Numbered from the stretch's first letter, positions 43,564 to 52,540 are shown. The stretch: DNA of 64,000 nucleotides from Nocardioides panzhihuensis (GCF_013408335.1 NZ_JACBZR010000001.1:3449501-3513500); one strand, 5' to 3'. Program-made: numbers and translations. The notes: a model not told the origin generated them from the sequence alone.

Positions 43564-43854
43564 ATGTCCAGTGCTGCCCATCGTGACGCTGTGGCAACGC
43601 TCGCCGAGAAGGCAACCCCCTACTTCACCGAGAACCAGGTCAAGTGGCGCAACAAGTCCGTGTCCCAGGCGCGGCTCGCACTGGCGATCGACCAGATCGT
43701 CGTGCACATGCGCGAGAAGGGCGTCGACATGGCGACGATGAACGGCCTCACGGCCTACCGTGACGAGGACGGCATCCACGTCACGATCGAGCTCGGCACC
43801 CTTCCGCTCGTCCCCGAGACGGGTGCGACCGGCGGCCACCGAGCCGCTCGCTGA
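43564..43854 (+). CDS. small hypothetical protein
   Basis: 96 residues (SSAAHRDAVATLAEKATPYF … VVHMREKGVDMATMNGLTAYRDEDGIHVTIELGTLPL). Mixed alpha-beta, no family recognised. ATG 43564 follows GGAGGG eight bases upstream, a strong ribosome site. The 121-base region before it is shared with the divergent FAD oxidoreductase. Confidence 0.6.
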   Translation: MSSAAHRDAVATLAEKATPYFTENQVKWRNKSVSQARLALAIDQIVVHMREKGVDMATMNGLTAYRDEDGIHVTIELGTLPLVPETGATGGHRAAR

Positions 43855-43865
43855 TCGAGCAGGCG

Positions 43866-44201
43866 CTAGCGGAGGTTGCCGCGGGGATCGCCGAGCAGGA
43901 CCGGGACGTCCTCGCCCGCGAACTCCTTGACGACCGCGAGGTCGTTCGCGGAGAGCTCCTGCGCCTCGCCGAGCACGACGACGGCCTCGAGACCCTTCGA
44001 GCCGGAGGCCACCGCCATCGCCACGCACACGCCGATCGCGGAGACCTGGAGCGAGGGAAGATCCACGGTGGCCGCGGCGTAGGTGCGGCCGTCGAGATCG
44101 CGTACGGCTGCCCCTTCGGCCGCACCGGTGCGGGCCCGCGTCGCGCGGGCCAGGGTCACCAGCTTGCGGTCTTCGGCCGACAGCTCACTCTGCTCTGGCA
44201 T
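43866..44201 (-). CDS. cytidine deaminase-like fold protein without zinc ligands
   Basis: 111 residues. In relatives the gene between corC and era is annotated as cytidine deaminase. Here the zinc-binding HAE/CAE and PCxxC motifs are missing; the matching stretch reads SAIGVCVAMAVASGSKG, and no CxxC follows. It overlaps the corC stop by 17 bases. It therefore probably does not deaminate nucleosides and may have another role in the ybeY-corC-era group. Confidence 0.65.
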   Translation of the reverse strand: MPEQSELSAEDRKLVTLARATRARTGAAEGAAVRDLDGRTYAAATVDLPSLQVSAIGVCVAMAVASGSKGLEAVVVLGEAQELSANDLAVVKEFAGEDVPVLLGDPRGNLR

Positions 44202-45714
44202 GGGCTTCTTTCGTCCTGTCCGTCTTGGCTCGGTCGTTCTTGGCTCGGTCGTTCTTGGCCCGGTCGTTCTTGGCTCGGTCGTTCTTGGCTCGGTCGGCCT
44301 TGGCTCGGTCGTTCTTGGCTCGGTCGGCCTTGGCTCGGTCGGCCTTCGCCGCTCGGTCTGCCTTCGTCCGGTCGGACTTCGCCGCCCGGTCGTTCTTCAC
44401 CCGATCCGACTTGTCGCTCTGCTGGTCCTCGTCGTCGGCCTCGGTCTCGGCCGGGACGATGGCGCTGATGCGTACGGTACCGATCTTGTTCCTTCGGCCG
44501 GCGGCCTCCTCGGCCACGAAGCTGAGCCCGTGGGCCTCGACCTCGGTCCCGGGGATCGGCACGAGGCCGAGATGCTTGGCCATGAGACCGCGTACGGAGT
44601 CGACGTCGTCCTCCTCGACCGCGACGCCGATGAGCTCCTCGAGGTCGCTGACCAGGAAGCGGGCCGGCACCCGCCAGGAGCCGTCGCCGAGGTGGAGGGG
44701 CTCGCGGTCCTCGACGTCGTACTCGTCGGTGATCTCGCCGACGATCTCCTCGAGGATGTCCTCGATGGTGATCAGGCCTGCGGTGCCGCCGTACTCGTCG
44801 ACGACGACCGCGATGTGCTGGCGGTGCTGCTGCATCTCGGCGAGCAACTCGTCGACCGGTTTGGAGTCGGGGACCCAGGTCGGGGTGCGCATCAGCGACT
44901 CGACCCGCTGGGTGGTCTCGACCTCGGGCGCCTCGAAGTCGCGCGCGACGACGTCCTTGAGGTAGACCATCCCGACGATGTCGTCGAGGCTGTCGTCGAT
45001 CACCGGCATCCGGGAGTAGCCGGAGCGCAGGAACAGCGACAGCGCCTGGCGCAGCGTCTTGCGGCGCTCCAGGAAGACGATGTCGCCGCGGGGCACCATC
45101 ACCTCACGCGCGCGGGTGTCGCCGAGCTCGAAGACCGAGTGGATCATCCGGCGCTCGTCGGCCTCGATCAGGTCGCTGGCCTCGGCGATGTCGACCAGCT
45201 CGCGCAGCTCGGTCTCCGTCGAGAACGGGCCCTTGCGGAAGCCCTTGCCCGGGGTGAGCACGTTGCCGAGCATGATCAGCAGGCTCGGGAACGGGCCGAG
45301 GACGGCGGTGATCGCGCCGATCGGCCCCGCGACCGCCAGGGCGATGCGCTCATGGTGCTGGCGCCCGAGAGTTCGGGGACCGACGCCGATGACGACGAAG
45401 GAGACCACGGTCATCGTGCCGGTCGCGGTGAGCACGGTCGGCCACCAGCGCCCCTGGTAGAGGTCGTAGGCCCACAGCGCGACCAGCACCGTGGCGCCGA
45501 TCTCGCACAGCAGCCTGAGCAGCAGCACGGTGTTGAGGTAGCGGGCAGGGTCGCCGACCACCGCCACCAGGCGCTTGGCGCCGGCGCGGCCCTCGGAGAC
45601 CAGCTCGGCGGCCCGGGCACGGGAGAAGGCGCTCAGCGCCGCGTCGGCGGCCGAGAAGATGCCTGCGATCAGGACCAGAACTGCGGCTGCGATCAGCAGC
45701 CTCGCATCGTCCAT
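44185..45714 (-). CDS. CNNM/CorC-type membrane transporter (hemolysin family) with repeat tail
   Basis: 509 residues. A DUF21 membrane domain with three or four helices (to about 190), two CBS domains (about 205-330, with REVMVPRGDIVFLERRKT and IAVVVDEYGGTAGLITIEDILEEIVG), a CorC_HlyC domain (about 345-430), then a charged tail. The tail has nine uninterrupted AK(A/N/T)DR units. Family members are linked to Mg2+/Co2+ movement. It lies between ybeY and the deaminase-like gene, a conserved order. Confidence 0.88.
   Translation of the reverse strand: MDDARLLIAAAVLVLIAGIFSAADAALSAFSRARAAELVSEGRAGAKRLVAVVGDPARYLNTVLLLRLLCEIGATVLVALWAYDLYQGRWWPTVLTATGTMTVVSFVVIGVGPRTLGRQHHERIALAVAGPIGAITAVLGPFPSLLIMLGNVLTPGKGFRKGPFSTETELRELVDIAEASDLIEADERRMIHSVFELGDTRAREVMVPRGDIVFLERRKTLRQALSLFLRSGYSRMPVIDDSLDDIVGMVYLKDVVARDFEAPEVETTQRVESLMRTPTWVPDSKPVDELLAEMQQHRQHIAVVVDEYGGTAGLITIEDILEEIVGEITDEYDVEDREPLHLGDGSWRVPARFLVSDLEELIGVAVEEDDVDSVRGLMAKHLGLVPIPGTEVEAHGLSFVAEEAAGRRNKIGTVRISAIVPAETEADDEDQQSDKSDRVKNDRAAKSDRTKADRAAKADRAKADRAKNDRAKADRAKNDRAKNDRAKNDRAKNDRAKTDRTKEAHARAE
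44215..44349. repeat. nine tandem 15-base repeats in the corC 3' end
   Basis: Unit GGCTCGGTCGTTCTT (plus strand) encodes K-N-D-R-A steps. Copies differ at a few third positions and at the A/N residue. The protein tail is strongly positive and negative in alternation and probably unfolded. Confidence 0.85.
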
Positions 45715-45734
45715 GGTTGGTGGTGGTGCTCCTA

Positions 45735-46199
45735 TTACTCGGGTGGTCTGGCCGAGGAGCCCCAGGCCTCGAGCAGCTTGGCCTGCAGGCCGAACATCTC
45801 GGCGTGCTCGTTGGGGTCCACGTGGTCGTAGCCGAGCAGGTGGAGGATGCCGTGGGTGGTCAGCAGCTCGATCTCCGCCACGGTGCCGTGGCCGGCTGCC
45901 TCGCCCTGCTTGGCGGCGATCGTCGGGGCGATGATGATATCGCCCAGGTCGCCCTCCTCCGGCTCCTCGTCGAGCCGGCCGGGAAGGAGCTCGTCACCGG
46001 GGAAGGAGAGCACGTCGGTCGGGCCCTCGGTGTCGAAGTAGCGCTCGTTGAGCTCGGTGATCGTGGCCTCGTCGCCGAACTTGATCCGCAGGTCGGCCTG
46101 CGGGTGCACCCGCAGCTGCTCGAGCAGGAAGCGAGCGAGCTTGGCGACGTGCTCGACGTCGATCTCCTGCTCGGACTCGTTGATGATCTCCGTGCTCAT
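45735..46199 (-). CDS. ybeY: endoribonuclease YbeY (rRNA maturation)
   Basis: 154 residues. Zinc-binding HGILHLLGYDH near residue 115 is the family hallmark; TDVLSFPGDELLPGRL precedes it. It matures the 3' end of 16S rRNA. Its ATG overlaps the phoH stop by four bases (ATGA). Confidence 0.94.
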   Translation of the reverse strand: MSTEIINESEQEIDVEHVAKLARFLLEQLRVHPQADLRIKFGDEATITELNERYFDTEGPTDVLSFPGDELLPGRLDEEPEEGDLGDIIIAPTIAAKQGEAAGHGTVAEIELLTTHGILHLLGYDHVDPNEHAEMFGLQAKLLEAWGSSARPPE

Positions 46200-47266
46200 C
46201 TGCCCTCTCCGGAGGCCCGTCCCTGGCTCTGCACGTCGTGCTCCTCGTAGGCCGCGACGATCTTGGCGACCAGTCGGTGGCGGACGACGTCGTGGCTGGT
46301 CAGGTTGTTGAAGCTGATGTCCTTGACGTCGTCGAGGATGCCCTCCACGACCCGGAGCCCGGACTTCTGCCCGTTGGGGAGGTCGGTCTGGGTGACGTCG
46401 CCGGTGACCACGATCTTGGAGCCGAACCCGAGCCGGGTCAGGAACATCTTCATCTGCTCGGGCGTGGTGTTCTGCGCCTCGTCGAGGATGATGAAGGAGT
46501 CGTTGAGGCTCCGGCCGCGGAGGAAGGCGAGCGGAGCGACCTCGATCGTCCCCGACGCCATCAGCTTGGGGATCATCTCCGGGTCCATCATGTCGTGCAG
46601 CGCGTCGTAGAGCGGGCGCAGATAGGGGTCGATCTTCTCCGTCAGCGTGCCGGGCAGGAAGCCGAGCTTCTCACCGGCCTCGACCGCGGGCCGGCTCAGG
46701 ATGATCCGGTTGACCTGCTTGGTCTGCAGCGCCTGGACCGCCTTGGCGACCGCCAGATAGGTCTTGCCGGTGCCGGCCGGGCCGATGCCGAAGGTGATCG
46801 TGTGCTTGTCGATCGCGTCGACGTAGCGCTTCTGGTTGAGCGTCTTGGGGCGGATGCTCCGGCCACGGTTGGAGAGGATGTTGAGGCTCAGCACGTCGGC
46901 CGGCTTCTCGGTGGTGTCGGCCCGGAGCATGCCGATCACCCGCTCCACGGTCTCCCCACTGACGCCCTGGCCGGTGCGGATGATCTGGACCAGCTCCTCC
47001 AGAACCCGCTCGATCATCGCGATCTCGCTGGGGGCGCCGTGGAGGGTGATCCGGTTGCCGCGCACGTGCACGTCGGCGTCGAAGTGAGCCTCGATGATCC
47101 CGAGGTGCTCATCGGCCGGGCCGAGGACGGTCACCATGTCGACGCTGTTCGGGACGACCACGGTGTGTTTGGTGGTCGCGTTGACCCCCGGTTCGGGGGC
47201 GTCGGTCGGAAGCGGACTTGGGTGTCGGTCGGTCATGGATGCCCGGAGCGGGCCCTTTCTCGTCAC
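46196..47266 (-). CDS. phoH: PhoH-family ATPase
   Basis: 356 residues. Walker A FGIGPAGTGKTYLAVAKAV near residue 145, Walker B FIILDEAQNTTPEQMKMFL near 245, and RPAVEAGEKLGFLPG between them. The N-terminal 100 residues are the usual PhoH-like nucleic-acid domain. GTG 47266 has GGAGG ten bases upstream; ATG 47236 is an alternative and would drop ten residues. It is often found in front of ybeY and probably helps RNA processing. Confidence 0.9.
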   Translation of the reverse strand: MTRKGPLRASMTDRHPSPLPTDAPEPGVNATTKHTVVVPNSVDMVTVLGPADEHLGIIEAHFDADVHVRGNRITLHGAPSEIAMIERVLEELVQIIRTGQGVSGETVERVIGMLRADTTEKPADVLSLNILSNRGRSIRPKTLNQKRYVDAIDKHTITFGIGPAGTGKTYLAVAKAVQALQTKQVNRIILSRPAVEAGEKLGFLPGTLTEKIDPYLRPLYDALHDMMDPEMIPKLMASGTIEVAPLAFLRGRSLNDSFIILDEAQNTTPEQMKMFLTRLGFGSKIVVTGDVTQTDLPNGQKSGLRVVEGILDDVKDISFNNLTSHDVVRHRLVAKIVAAYEEHDVQSQGRASGEGR

Positions 47267-47327
47267 GAGGCTGATGCCTCCATGCTACGCGGGCACTCCG
47301 CCCGGCTCCTACTGGATAGTTCCTGCG

Positions 47328-48380
47328 TCAGCTCGCGAGCAGCGACTCGACGCGTACGGTCTCCTCGGCGAGCTCGTCCCGCTCGTCGGGGGTGAGGTCG
47401 CGGAGCAGCTTGACGACCTCGACCTTGCCGTCGACCTGCTTCCAGAGACCGACGAGGTGACCGCCCGCGATCATGACCGCGCCACCGCCTCCGATCCCCC
47501 ACTCCTTGCGGGTCCCCTTCGCCGTGATCCGCTCCCGGTTGGCGTGGGAGAGCCAGAGGTTGTCGAACCTTCCCAGCAACCGGACGGGTGCATGCTCGTC
47601 ACCGGTGGCGAGCGGCGCGTCCGGGACGTCGTAGAGGATCTTTCCGGCCTCGTCGCGGTAGGTCACCAGTCCGTCGATCCGCTTGATCACCGGGCCGAGC
47701 CGCGTCAACGACGACCAGGTGGTGATGTCCGCGGCGCTCGCCGGCCCGTAGGCGAGCAGGTAGCGGCGTACGATCTGCGGCGCCAGGTCCTGGACGACGT
47801 CGTCGGCGACGACCGGTGACACACCCGTCCAGCGCGGCAGCAGGTCGTAGACGAGCCCGCCCGAGCCCTTCCAGAGGCCTCGCGGCGGCAGCTGGACCAG
47901 TGGCAGCTCGTTGCGCGCGCGCAGGCCCAGCGCCTTGGCCGGGATGCCGGGGAAGTGCTCGACCAGACCGGCCTCGAGGGCCGCGTTGGGCAGCGCACCC
48001 AGGGCGAGTACGTCCTCGACCGCCTCCACGAATCCCTCGAGCTGCGCCGCGGGGCGGACGATCTCGACCCGCTGGGTGTAGAAGTCGTGGACCGGCTGGG
48101 TCCATGCCCTGATCAGCGCCGCATCGGCAGCGGTGTGCATGTGGATCGTCGAGCGCAGCGAGGAGAGCCGGACCAGCGCGCTCGACTCGAGCTGTGCGCT
48201 GAGCGCGTAGGGGTCGAACGACTCCAGCCGCGCGGCCAGCCCGAGGAACGGCGGCAGCGACTCCTGCGCCTGCAGGCCGACAAGATGCTCGATCATCTCG
48301 GCCGGGGTGAGCGAGGCCCGCGACAGCAGGTGCTGGCGCAGCAGGAGAGTCCGGTTGAGCTGCCGTTCGGTGAGGATCAC
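47328..48380 (-). CDS. winged-helix DNA-binding domain-containing protein (HTH_42 type)
   Basis: 350 residues. The N-terminus LTERQLNRTLLLRQHLLSRASLTPAEMIEHLVGLQAQESLPPFLGLAARLESFD and the later LLGRFDNLWLSHANRERI are the marks of the HTH_42 family, which relates to crosslink-repair glycosylase-like YcaQ proteins. No catalytic motif can be named from this sequence alone. ATG 48380. The next lipoprotein gene ends 15 bases upstream on the same strand. Confidence 0.7.
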   Translation of the reverse strand: MILTERQLNRTLLLRQHLLSRASLTPAEMIEHLVGLQAQESLPPFLGLAARLESFDPYALSAQLESSALVRLSSLRSTIHMHTAADAALIRAWTQPVHDFYTQRVEIVRPAAQLEGFVEAVEDVLALGALPNAALEAGLVEHFPGIPAKALGLRARNELPLVQLPPRGLWKGSGGLVYDLLPRWTGVSPVVADDVVQDLAPQIVRRYLLAYGPASAADITTWSSLTRLGPVIKRIDGLVTYRDEAGKILYDVPDAPLATGDEHAPVRLLGRFDNLWLSHANRERITAKGTRKEWGIGGGGAVMIAGGHLVGLWKQVDGKVEVVKLLRDLTPDERDELAEETVRVESLLAS

Positions 48381-48395
48381 GGTAGCGATGATGTC

Positions 48396-48857
48396 CTACT
48401 CGACAGTGATCCTCGCGCCGACCTCCTCCGCAGGCTTCCCCTCGCCGTCGGAGGTGTCGTCGGTGCGGGCGATGAAGAGGTACGTCCCGGGCTCGAGCTC
48501 GGAGACGTCGATCGTCGTCTTCCACGGATAGAGCTTGTCCATCCAGCCCTCGGCGGTCACGGCCCCTTCGAGGACCGTCTCCCCGGAGCCGTCCCGGACC
48601 TCCCACGGCACGTTCGCCTCAGGTGAGTTGGCCTTGCCGGAGGCCTCGAAGCTCTCCGAGACCGCCGCACCTTCGGCCGGAGCCGACAGTGTGATCAGCG
48701 CGGAGGTACGCGGCAGCGCCGACGGCTTCTCCGACGGCTGGGCCGAGACCTCCGGGTCCTCGGCGACGGCGTTCCCGTCCCCGCAACCGCTGGCGAGTAC
48801 GCCGCAGAGCGCAAGAGCGATGATGCAGCCAGCCGGACGCGTACGTGTGCTCCTCAT
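48396..48857 (-). CDS. lipoprotein with Gmad2-type immunoglobulin-like domain
   Basis: 153 residues. Signal peptide with lipobox VLASGC, then a single beta-sandwich domain LITLSAPAEGAAVSESFEASGKANSPEANVPWEVRDGSG … TTIDVSELEPGTYLFIARTDD, a Gmad2-like fold. It is probably surface-attached. ATG 48857 is the only start giving a signal peptide; a longer frame to 49076 runs through the family A repeat and is not used. Confidence 0.7.
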   Translation of the reverse strand: MRSTRTRPAGCIIALALCGVLASGCGDGNAVAEDPEVSAQPSEKPSALPRTSALITLSAPAEGAAVSESFEASGKANSPEANVPWEVRDGSGETVLEGAVTAEGWMDKLYPWKTTIDVSELEPGTYLFIARTDDTSDGEGKPAEEVGARITVE

Positions 48858-48896
48858 GCCTCCATGTTCACCCGCCACCCCCGAACCTGAAACCCC

Positions 48897-49038
48897 CCAC
48901 GCCGAGCAGTCACTTTCTGATCGCCAGAGGTCGGAATCTGACACCGAGAGGTCGAAAAACGAGCGCGAGACGTCAATTCCTGCGATCTCGTCTTCAGAAA
49001 GTGACGTCTCGGCGTCAAGAAGTGACGTCTCGGCGTGG
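48897..49038. repeat. family A dispersed palindrome, composite copy
   Basis: An inverted unit (48897-48920, CACTTTCTGA side) pairs with TCAGAAAGTGACGTCTCGGCG (48994-49015). A second direct copy TCAAGAAGTGACGTCTCGGCG (49015-49036) follows. Inner weaker arms include GATCGC elements. It abuts the rsmE stop at 49039 and separates it from the lipoprotein start. Confidence 0.75.
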
Positions 49039-49782
49039 TCAGGCCCAGCGGCGGGTGCGGGCGAGCAGGGCGGCACTGGCTGCTACGCCTGCCGTCGAGG
49101 TGCGGAGGACCTCGTCGCCTAGGCGGATCGTGGTGGCGCCGGCCTTCTCGAAGAGGGCGATCTCGTCCTCCGTCAGGCCGCCCTCGGGTCCGACCACGAC
49201 GAGGATGGTGCCTGCGTCGACGACGGGCACGGCGCCGAGCGGGAGGGTGCCCTCCTCGTGGAGCACGACGGCGGCGTCGGCCTCCTCGATCATGGTCACG
49301 ACGGCGTCGGTGGTGGCCATCTGCTCGACCTCGGGGTGCCACAGGCGGCGCGACTGCTTGGCCGCCTCGCGGGCGGTGGCGCGCCAGCGGGCGAGCGACT
49401 TGACCGCACGCTCGCCCTTCCAGACCGCGACCGAGCGGGCCGCCGCCCACGGGACGATGCGGGCGGCGCCGATCTCGGTGAGCATCTCGACAGCGAGCTC
49501 GCCGCGATCACCCTTGGGAAGCGCCTGGACCACCGTCAGCGCAGGCTCGGGCGGGGCGTCGCCGAGGACGATCTCGTCGACGCGTACGGTCATCGACTTC
49601 TTGGTGGTCGCCGTGATCGTGCCCGTGACGCCCTCGCCGGCGCCGTCGGTGAGCACGACCTCCTCACCGACCCGGAGACGGCGCACGACGACGGCGTGAT
49701 GTCCCTCGTCGCCGCCCACCTCGACGGCGTCGCCGACACGGGTGCCGGCGAGCGACTCGACGAGGTGAACAGGAAGCGTCAT
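49039..49782 (-). CDS. rsmE: 16S rRNA (uracil-1498-N3)-methyltransferase
   Basis: 247 residues. SPOUT-class enzyme with N-terminal PUA-like domain (GHHAVVVRRLRVGEEVVLTDGAG) and a knotted SAM site near residue 195 (VVVGPEGGLTEDEIALFEKAG, LGDEVLRTSTAG). It modifies 16S rRNA in the mature small subunit. It lies six bases behind dnaJ. Confidence 0.93.
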   Translation of the reverse strand: MTLPVHLVESLAGTRVGDAVEVGGDEGHHAVVVRRLRVGEEVVLTDGAGEGVTGTITATTKKSMTVRVDEIVLGDAPPEPALTVVQALPKGDRGELAVEMLTEIGAARIVPWAAARSVAVWKGERAVKSLARWRATAREAAKQSRRLWHPEVEQMATTDAVVTMIEEADAAVVLHEEGTLPLGAVPVVDAGTILVVVGPEGGLTEDEIALFEKAGATTIRLGDEVLRTSTAGVAASAALLARTRRWA

Positions 49783-49788
49783 GGCGGA

Positions 49789-50982
49789 TCAGTGCCCGTT
49801 GAGGGTGTCCTTGAACCAGGAGAAGACGCCGCCCTTGTGGGACGCCTTGAGCTGGCCCTGGACGGACTCCTCACCGCGCATCTCGGCGAGCTGGCGCAGC
49901 AGCGCCTCCTGCTCGAGGTCGAGCTTGGTGGGGGTCTCCACGTTGACGGTCACGATCAGGTCGCCGCGACCGCCGCGCAGCCCGGGGACACCGCGGCCAC
50001 GCAGGACGTGGTCGGTGCCGGACTGGGTGCCGGGCTTGAGGTCGATCTGGATCGAGACGTCGTCGGGGTCCATCTGGTCGGCGACCTCGCCGACCAGGTC
50101 GGCCTCCAGCGTCGGCAGGTTGAGCGTGGTGCCGAGCGCGGCCGCGGTCATCGGGACCTTCGCGATGCAGTGCAGGTCGTTGCCTCGCCGCGTGAAGGTG
50201 GCGTGCTTGGCGACGTGGATCTCGACGTAGAGGTCGCCGGCGGGGCCGCCGCCGGGGCCGACCTCACCCTGCTCGGCGAGCTGCACCCGGGTGCCGTCGT
50301 CGACGCCCGGCGGGATCTTGACGGTCAGGGTGCGGTGGGAGCGGACCCGGCCCTCGCCGCTGCAGTCGCGGCACGGGTCGGGGATGACGGTGCCGAAGCC
50401 GTTGCAGGCCGAGCACGGGCGCAGCGTACGGATCTCGCCCAGGAAGGAGCGCTGCACGACCGCGACCTCGCCCTGGCCGCGGCAGGTCTCGCACGGGATC
50501 GGGTGGGAGCCTTCCGCGGCCCCCTCGCCGCCACAGGCGTCACAGACGACCGCCGTGTCGACCTTGAGGTCGCGGGTGACGCCGAACGCCGCCTCGGCGA
50601 GGTCGATGTCGAGACGGATGAGGGCGTCCTGGCCGCGGCGTACGCGCGGACGCGGGCCGCGCCCGGCGCCCGCACCACCGGCTCCGGCGCCGCCGAAGAA
50701 CGCGTCCATGATGTCGGTGAACGAGAAGCCCGCGCCCTGCGCGCCGAAACCGCCAGCGAACGGGTCGCCGCCCCGGTCGTACGCAGCCCGCTTCTGCGGG
50801 TCGCTCAAGACCTCGTAGGCGTGGGAGATCTCCTTGAACTTCTCCTGCGACTCGGCGTCGGGGTTGACGTCCGGGTGGTACTGGCGCGCCAGCTTCCGGT
50901 ACGCCTTCTTGATCGTTGCGTCGTCGGCGTCCTTGTCGACACCGAGGAGCTCATAGGGGTCCAACGTCGGTCTTCCTGCCAT
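49789..50982 (-). CDS. dnaJ: molecular chaperone DnaJ
   Basis: 397 residues. N-terminal J domain with HPD ([13 protein letters not shown]) near residue 35, a Gly/Phe-rich linker near 85-115, four zinc-finger units ([32 protein letters not shown]) at about 165-230, then the client-binding C-terminal domains. It works with DnaK and GrpE on misfolded proteins. ATG 50982 is 37 bases past hrcA; both are one heat-shock operon. Confidence 0.95.
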   Translation of the reverse strand: MAGRPTLDPYELLGVDKDADDATIKKAYRKLARQYHPDVNPDAESQEKFKEISHAYEVLSDPQKRAAYDRGGDPFAGGFGAQGAGFSFTDIMDAFFGGAGAGGAGAGRGPRPRVRRGQDALIRLDIDLAEAAFGVTRDLKVDTAVVCDACGGEGAAEGSHPIPCETCRGQGEVAVVQRSFLGEIRTLRPCSACNGFGTVIPDPCRDCSGEGRVRSHRTLTVKIPPGVDDGTRVQLAEQGEVGPGGGPAGDLYVEIHVAKHATFTRRGNDLHCIAKVPMTAAALGTTLNLPTLEADLVGEVADQMDPDDVSIQIDLKPGTQSGTDHVLRGRGVPGLRGGRGDLIVTVNVETPTKLDLEQEALLRQLAEMRGEESVQGQLKASHKGGVFSWFKDTLNGH

Positions 50983-51019
50983 CGAAGTTCGCTGATCTTC
51001 CTTGAATCGAGTCTGTTGC

Positions 51020-52054
51020 TCAGGCCTCGTCCAGGATCCGGGAGAGGTAGCGCGCCACCGCGCGCACCGCAGCCATGGATCCGGGGTAGTCCATCCGGGT
51101 CGGGCCGACCACGCCGAGCGTGGCCAGCGCCTCGTCGCCCGGTCCGTATCCGGTCGCGACCACGCTGGTCTGCGACAGCTCCTGATAGGGGCCCTCGGCA
51201 CCGATCCGCACCGTGACCAGTCCGCCCGCGGTCGCCTCACCCATCAGCTTGAGCAGCACGACGTGCTCCTCGAGGGCCTCCAGGAGCGGGCGCACCGCGG
51301 TGTCGAAGCTGTCGCCGAAGCGGGCCAGGTTGCTGGTGCCACCGATGGAGATCCGCTCGTCGGAGCGGTGGTCGTTCATCGCCTCGATCAGAGCCTCCGC
51401 CACCGCGGCGGCGAGGGTGTCGTGCGGGGCGTCGGCGGGCTGGCCTGCGGGGCGGGCGATGCTGCGCAACGCCTCACCCGCCTCGGCGATGACGACGCCG
51501 TCGACCGCGGTGTTGATCTGCGTACGCAGGCTCGCCAGGGTCTCCTCGGAGACCTCCTCGGTCACCTCGAGCAGGCGCTGCTCGACGCGACCGGTGCTGA
51601 GGATGAGCACGAGGAGGAGGCGGGTCGGAGCCAGCGCGACCAGCTCGACGTGGCGTACGGTCGAGCGGCTCAGGGTCGGGTACTGCACCACCGCGACCTG
51701 GCGGGTCAGCTGGGAGAGCAGCCGGGTCGAGCGACTCACGACGTCGTCGAGGTCGACGGCGCCTTCGAGGAAGCCAGCGATCGCCCGCTTCTCGGCCGCG
51801 GTCATCGGCTTGACCGTGGTCAGCCGGTCGACGAAGAGCCGGTAGCCCTTGTCGGTCGGCACCCGGCCGGCGCTGGTGTGGGGGGCGGTGATGTAGCCCT
51901 CCTCCTCCAGCGCGGCCATGTCGTTGCGCACGGTTGCCGGCGAGACACCCAGGCCGTGACGCTCCACGAGCGCCTTGGAGCCGACCGGCTCCTCGGTCTT
52001 CACGTAGTCCTCGACGATCGCTCGGAGGACGGAGAGCCTGCGTTCGTTCTGCAT
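51020..52054 (-). CDS. hrcA: heat-inducible transcription repressor HrcA
   Basis: 344 residues. N-terminal winged helix ([52 protein letters not shown]) binds the CIRCE operator, and the C-terminal GAF-like domain senses GroE availability. ATG 52054 has AGGAG five bases upstream. A CIRCE element lies about 30 bases before the start, so hrcA-dnaJ is autoregulated. Confidence 0.95.
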   Translation of the reverse strand: MQNERRLSVLRAIVEDYVKTEEPVGSKALVERHGLGVSPATVRNDMAALEEEGYITAPHTSAGRVPTDKGYRLFVDRLTTVKPMTAAEKRAIAGFLEGAVDLDDVVSRSTRLLSQLTRQVAVVQYPTLSRSTVRHVELVALAPTRLLLVLILSTGRVEQRLLEVTEEVSEETLASLRTQINTAVDGVVIAEAGEALRSIARPAGQPADAPHDTLAAAVAEALIEAMNDHRSDERISIGGTSNLARFGDSFDTAVRPLLEALEEHVVLLKLMGEATAGGLVTVRIGAEGPYQELSQTSVVATGYGPGDEALATLGVVGPTRMDYPGSMAAVRAVARYLSRILDEA

Positions 52055-52080
52055 CTGCACTCCTATCGCCCTGGCTGCCT

Positions 52081-52103
52081 GGCACTCATTCCGCGCGAGT
52101 GCC
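52081..52103. promoter_or_regulatory. CIRCE heat-shock operator
   Basis: GGCACTC-N9-GAGTGCC is a perfect seven-base inverted repeat with the nine-base spacer of the CIRCE consensus TTAGCACTC-N9-GAGTGCTAA. It is placed upstream of hrcA. Confidence 0.92.
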
Positions 52104-52190
52104 AATCCTACCGGTTCATCGGCAGGGAACCAGTTCGCGGTGGTCGTCCGCCCTGTGGAACGAGACACGTCTCTCGTCATCGAGACAGCC

Positions 52191-52209
52191 TTAGGTTAGG
52201 CTGACCTTA
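52191..52209. promoter_or_regulatory. IdeR/DtxR iron box
   Basis: TTAGGTTAGGCTGACCTTA matches the iron-box consensus TTAGGTTAGGCTAACCTAA at 17 of 19 positions. It lies 40-58 bases before the DUF2470 gene start and would be bound by iron-loaded IdeR. Confidence 0.85.
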
Positions 52210-52248
52210 GAGATCCCGCTTCATCGCTTCCGCCCCACTGGAGGGTCC

Positions 52249-52521
52249 ATGATCGCCAACGAGGTGCTGACCCGCATCACGGCCCACGCCAACGAAGAGC
52301 ACCAGGCAGACCTGTGCCACACGCTCTCGGCGCGGCTCGGGCTGCGGCCTCGCCACATCGTGGGCGTACGCCTCTCTCACCTCACCGCCGAGAGCGTCGA
52401 GGTCTCCTGGATCACCCTCGACGGCGGCCACCACGCGACGTTCCGGTTCCCGGAGGCCGCGGTCACGGCGGACGATGTTCTCGAGCAGCTCGGGCGAGTG
52501 CTGGCCGGTTCTCGCTGCTGA
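52249..52521 (+). CDS. DUF2470-family protein, iron-regulated
   Basis: 90 residues: HANEEHQADLCHTLSARLGLRPRHIVGVRLSHLTAESVEVSWITLDGGHHATFRFPEA. DUF2470 forms the C-terminal part of HugZ-type heme-utilisation proteins and also occurs alone. ATG 52249 follows GGAGGG. The iron box upstream suggests expression under iron limitation, possibly in heme or iron handling. Confidence 0.8.
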   Translation: MIANEVLTRITAHANEEHQADLCHTLSARLGLRPRHIVGVRLSHLTAESVEVSWITLDGGHHATFRFPEAAVTADDVLEQLGRVLAGSRC

Positions 52522-52540
52522 TCTCAGTAGCATTCTCCGG

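Noticed and set aside
42003..43565. Start of the FAD oxidoreductase at 43565
   Set aside because: It would overlap the start codon of the divergent gene and lacks conserved sequence before residue 42; GTG 43442 fits the promoter-like element better.
44215..44349. CRISPR-like array of short repeats
   Set aside because: Units are 15 bases without spacers and are in frame in corC; it is a coding tandem repeat.
49039..49076. Longer start (49076) for the Gmad2 lipoprotein
   Set aside because: It would translate the family A repeat and bury the signal peptide; ATG 48857 gives a proper lipobox distance.
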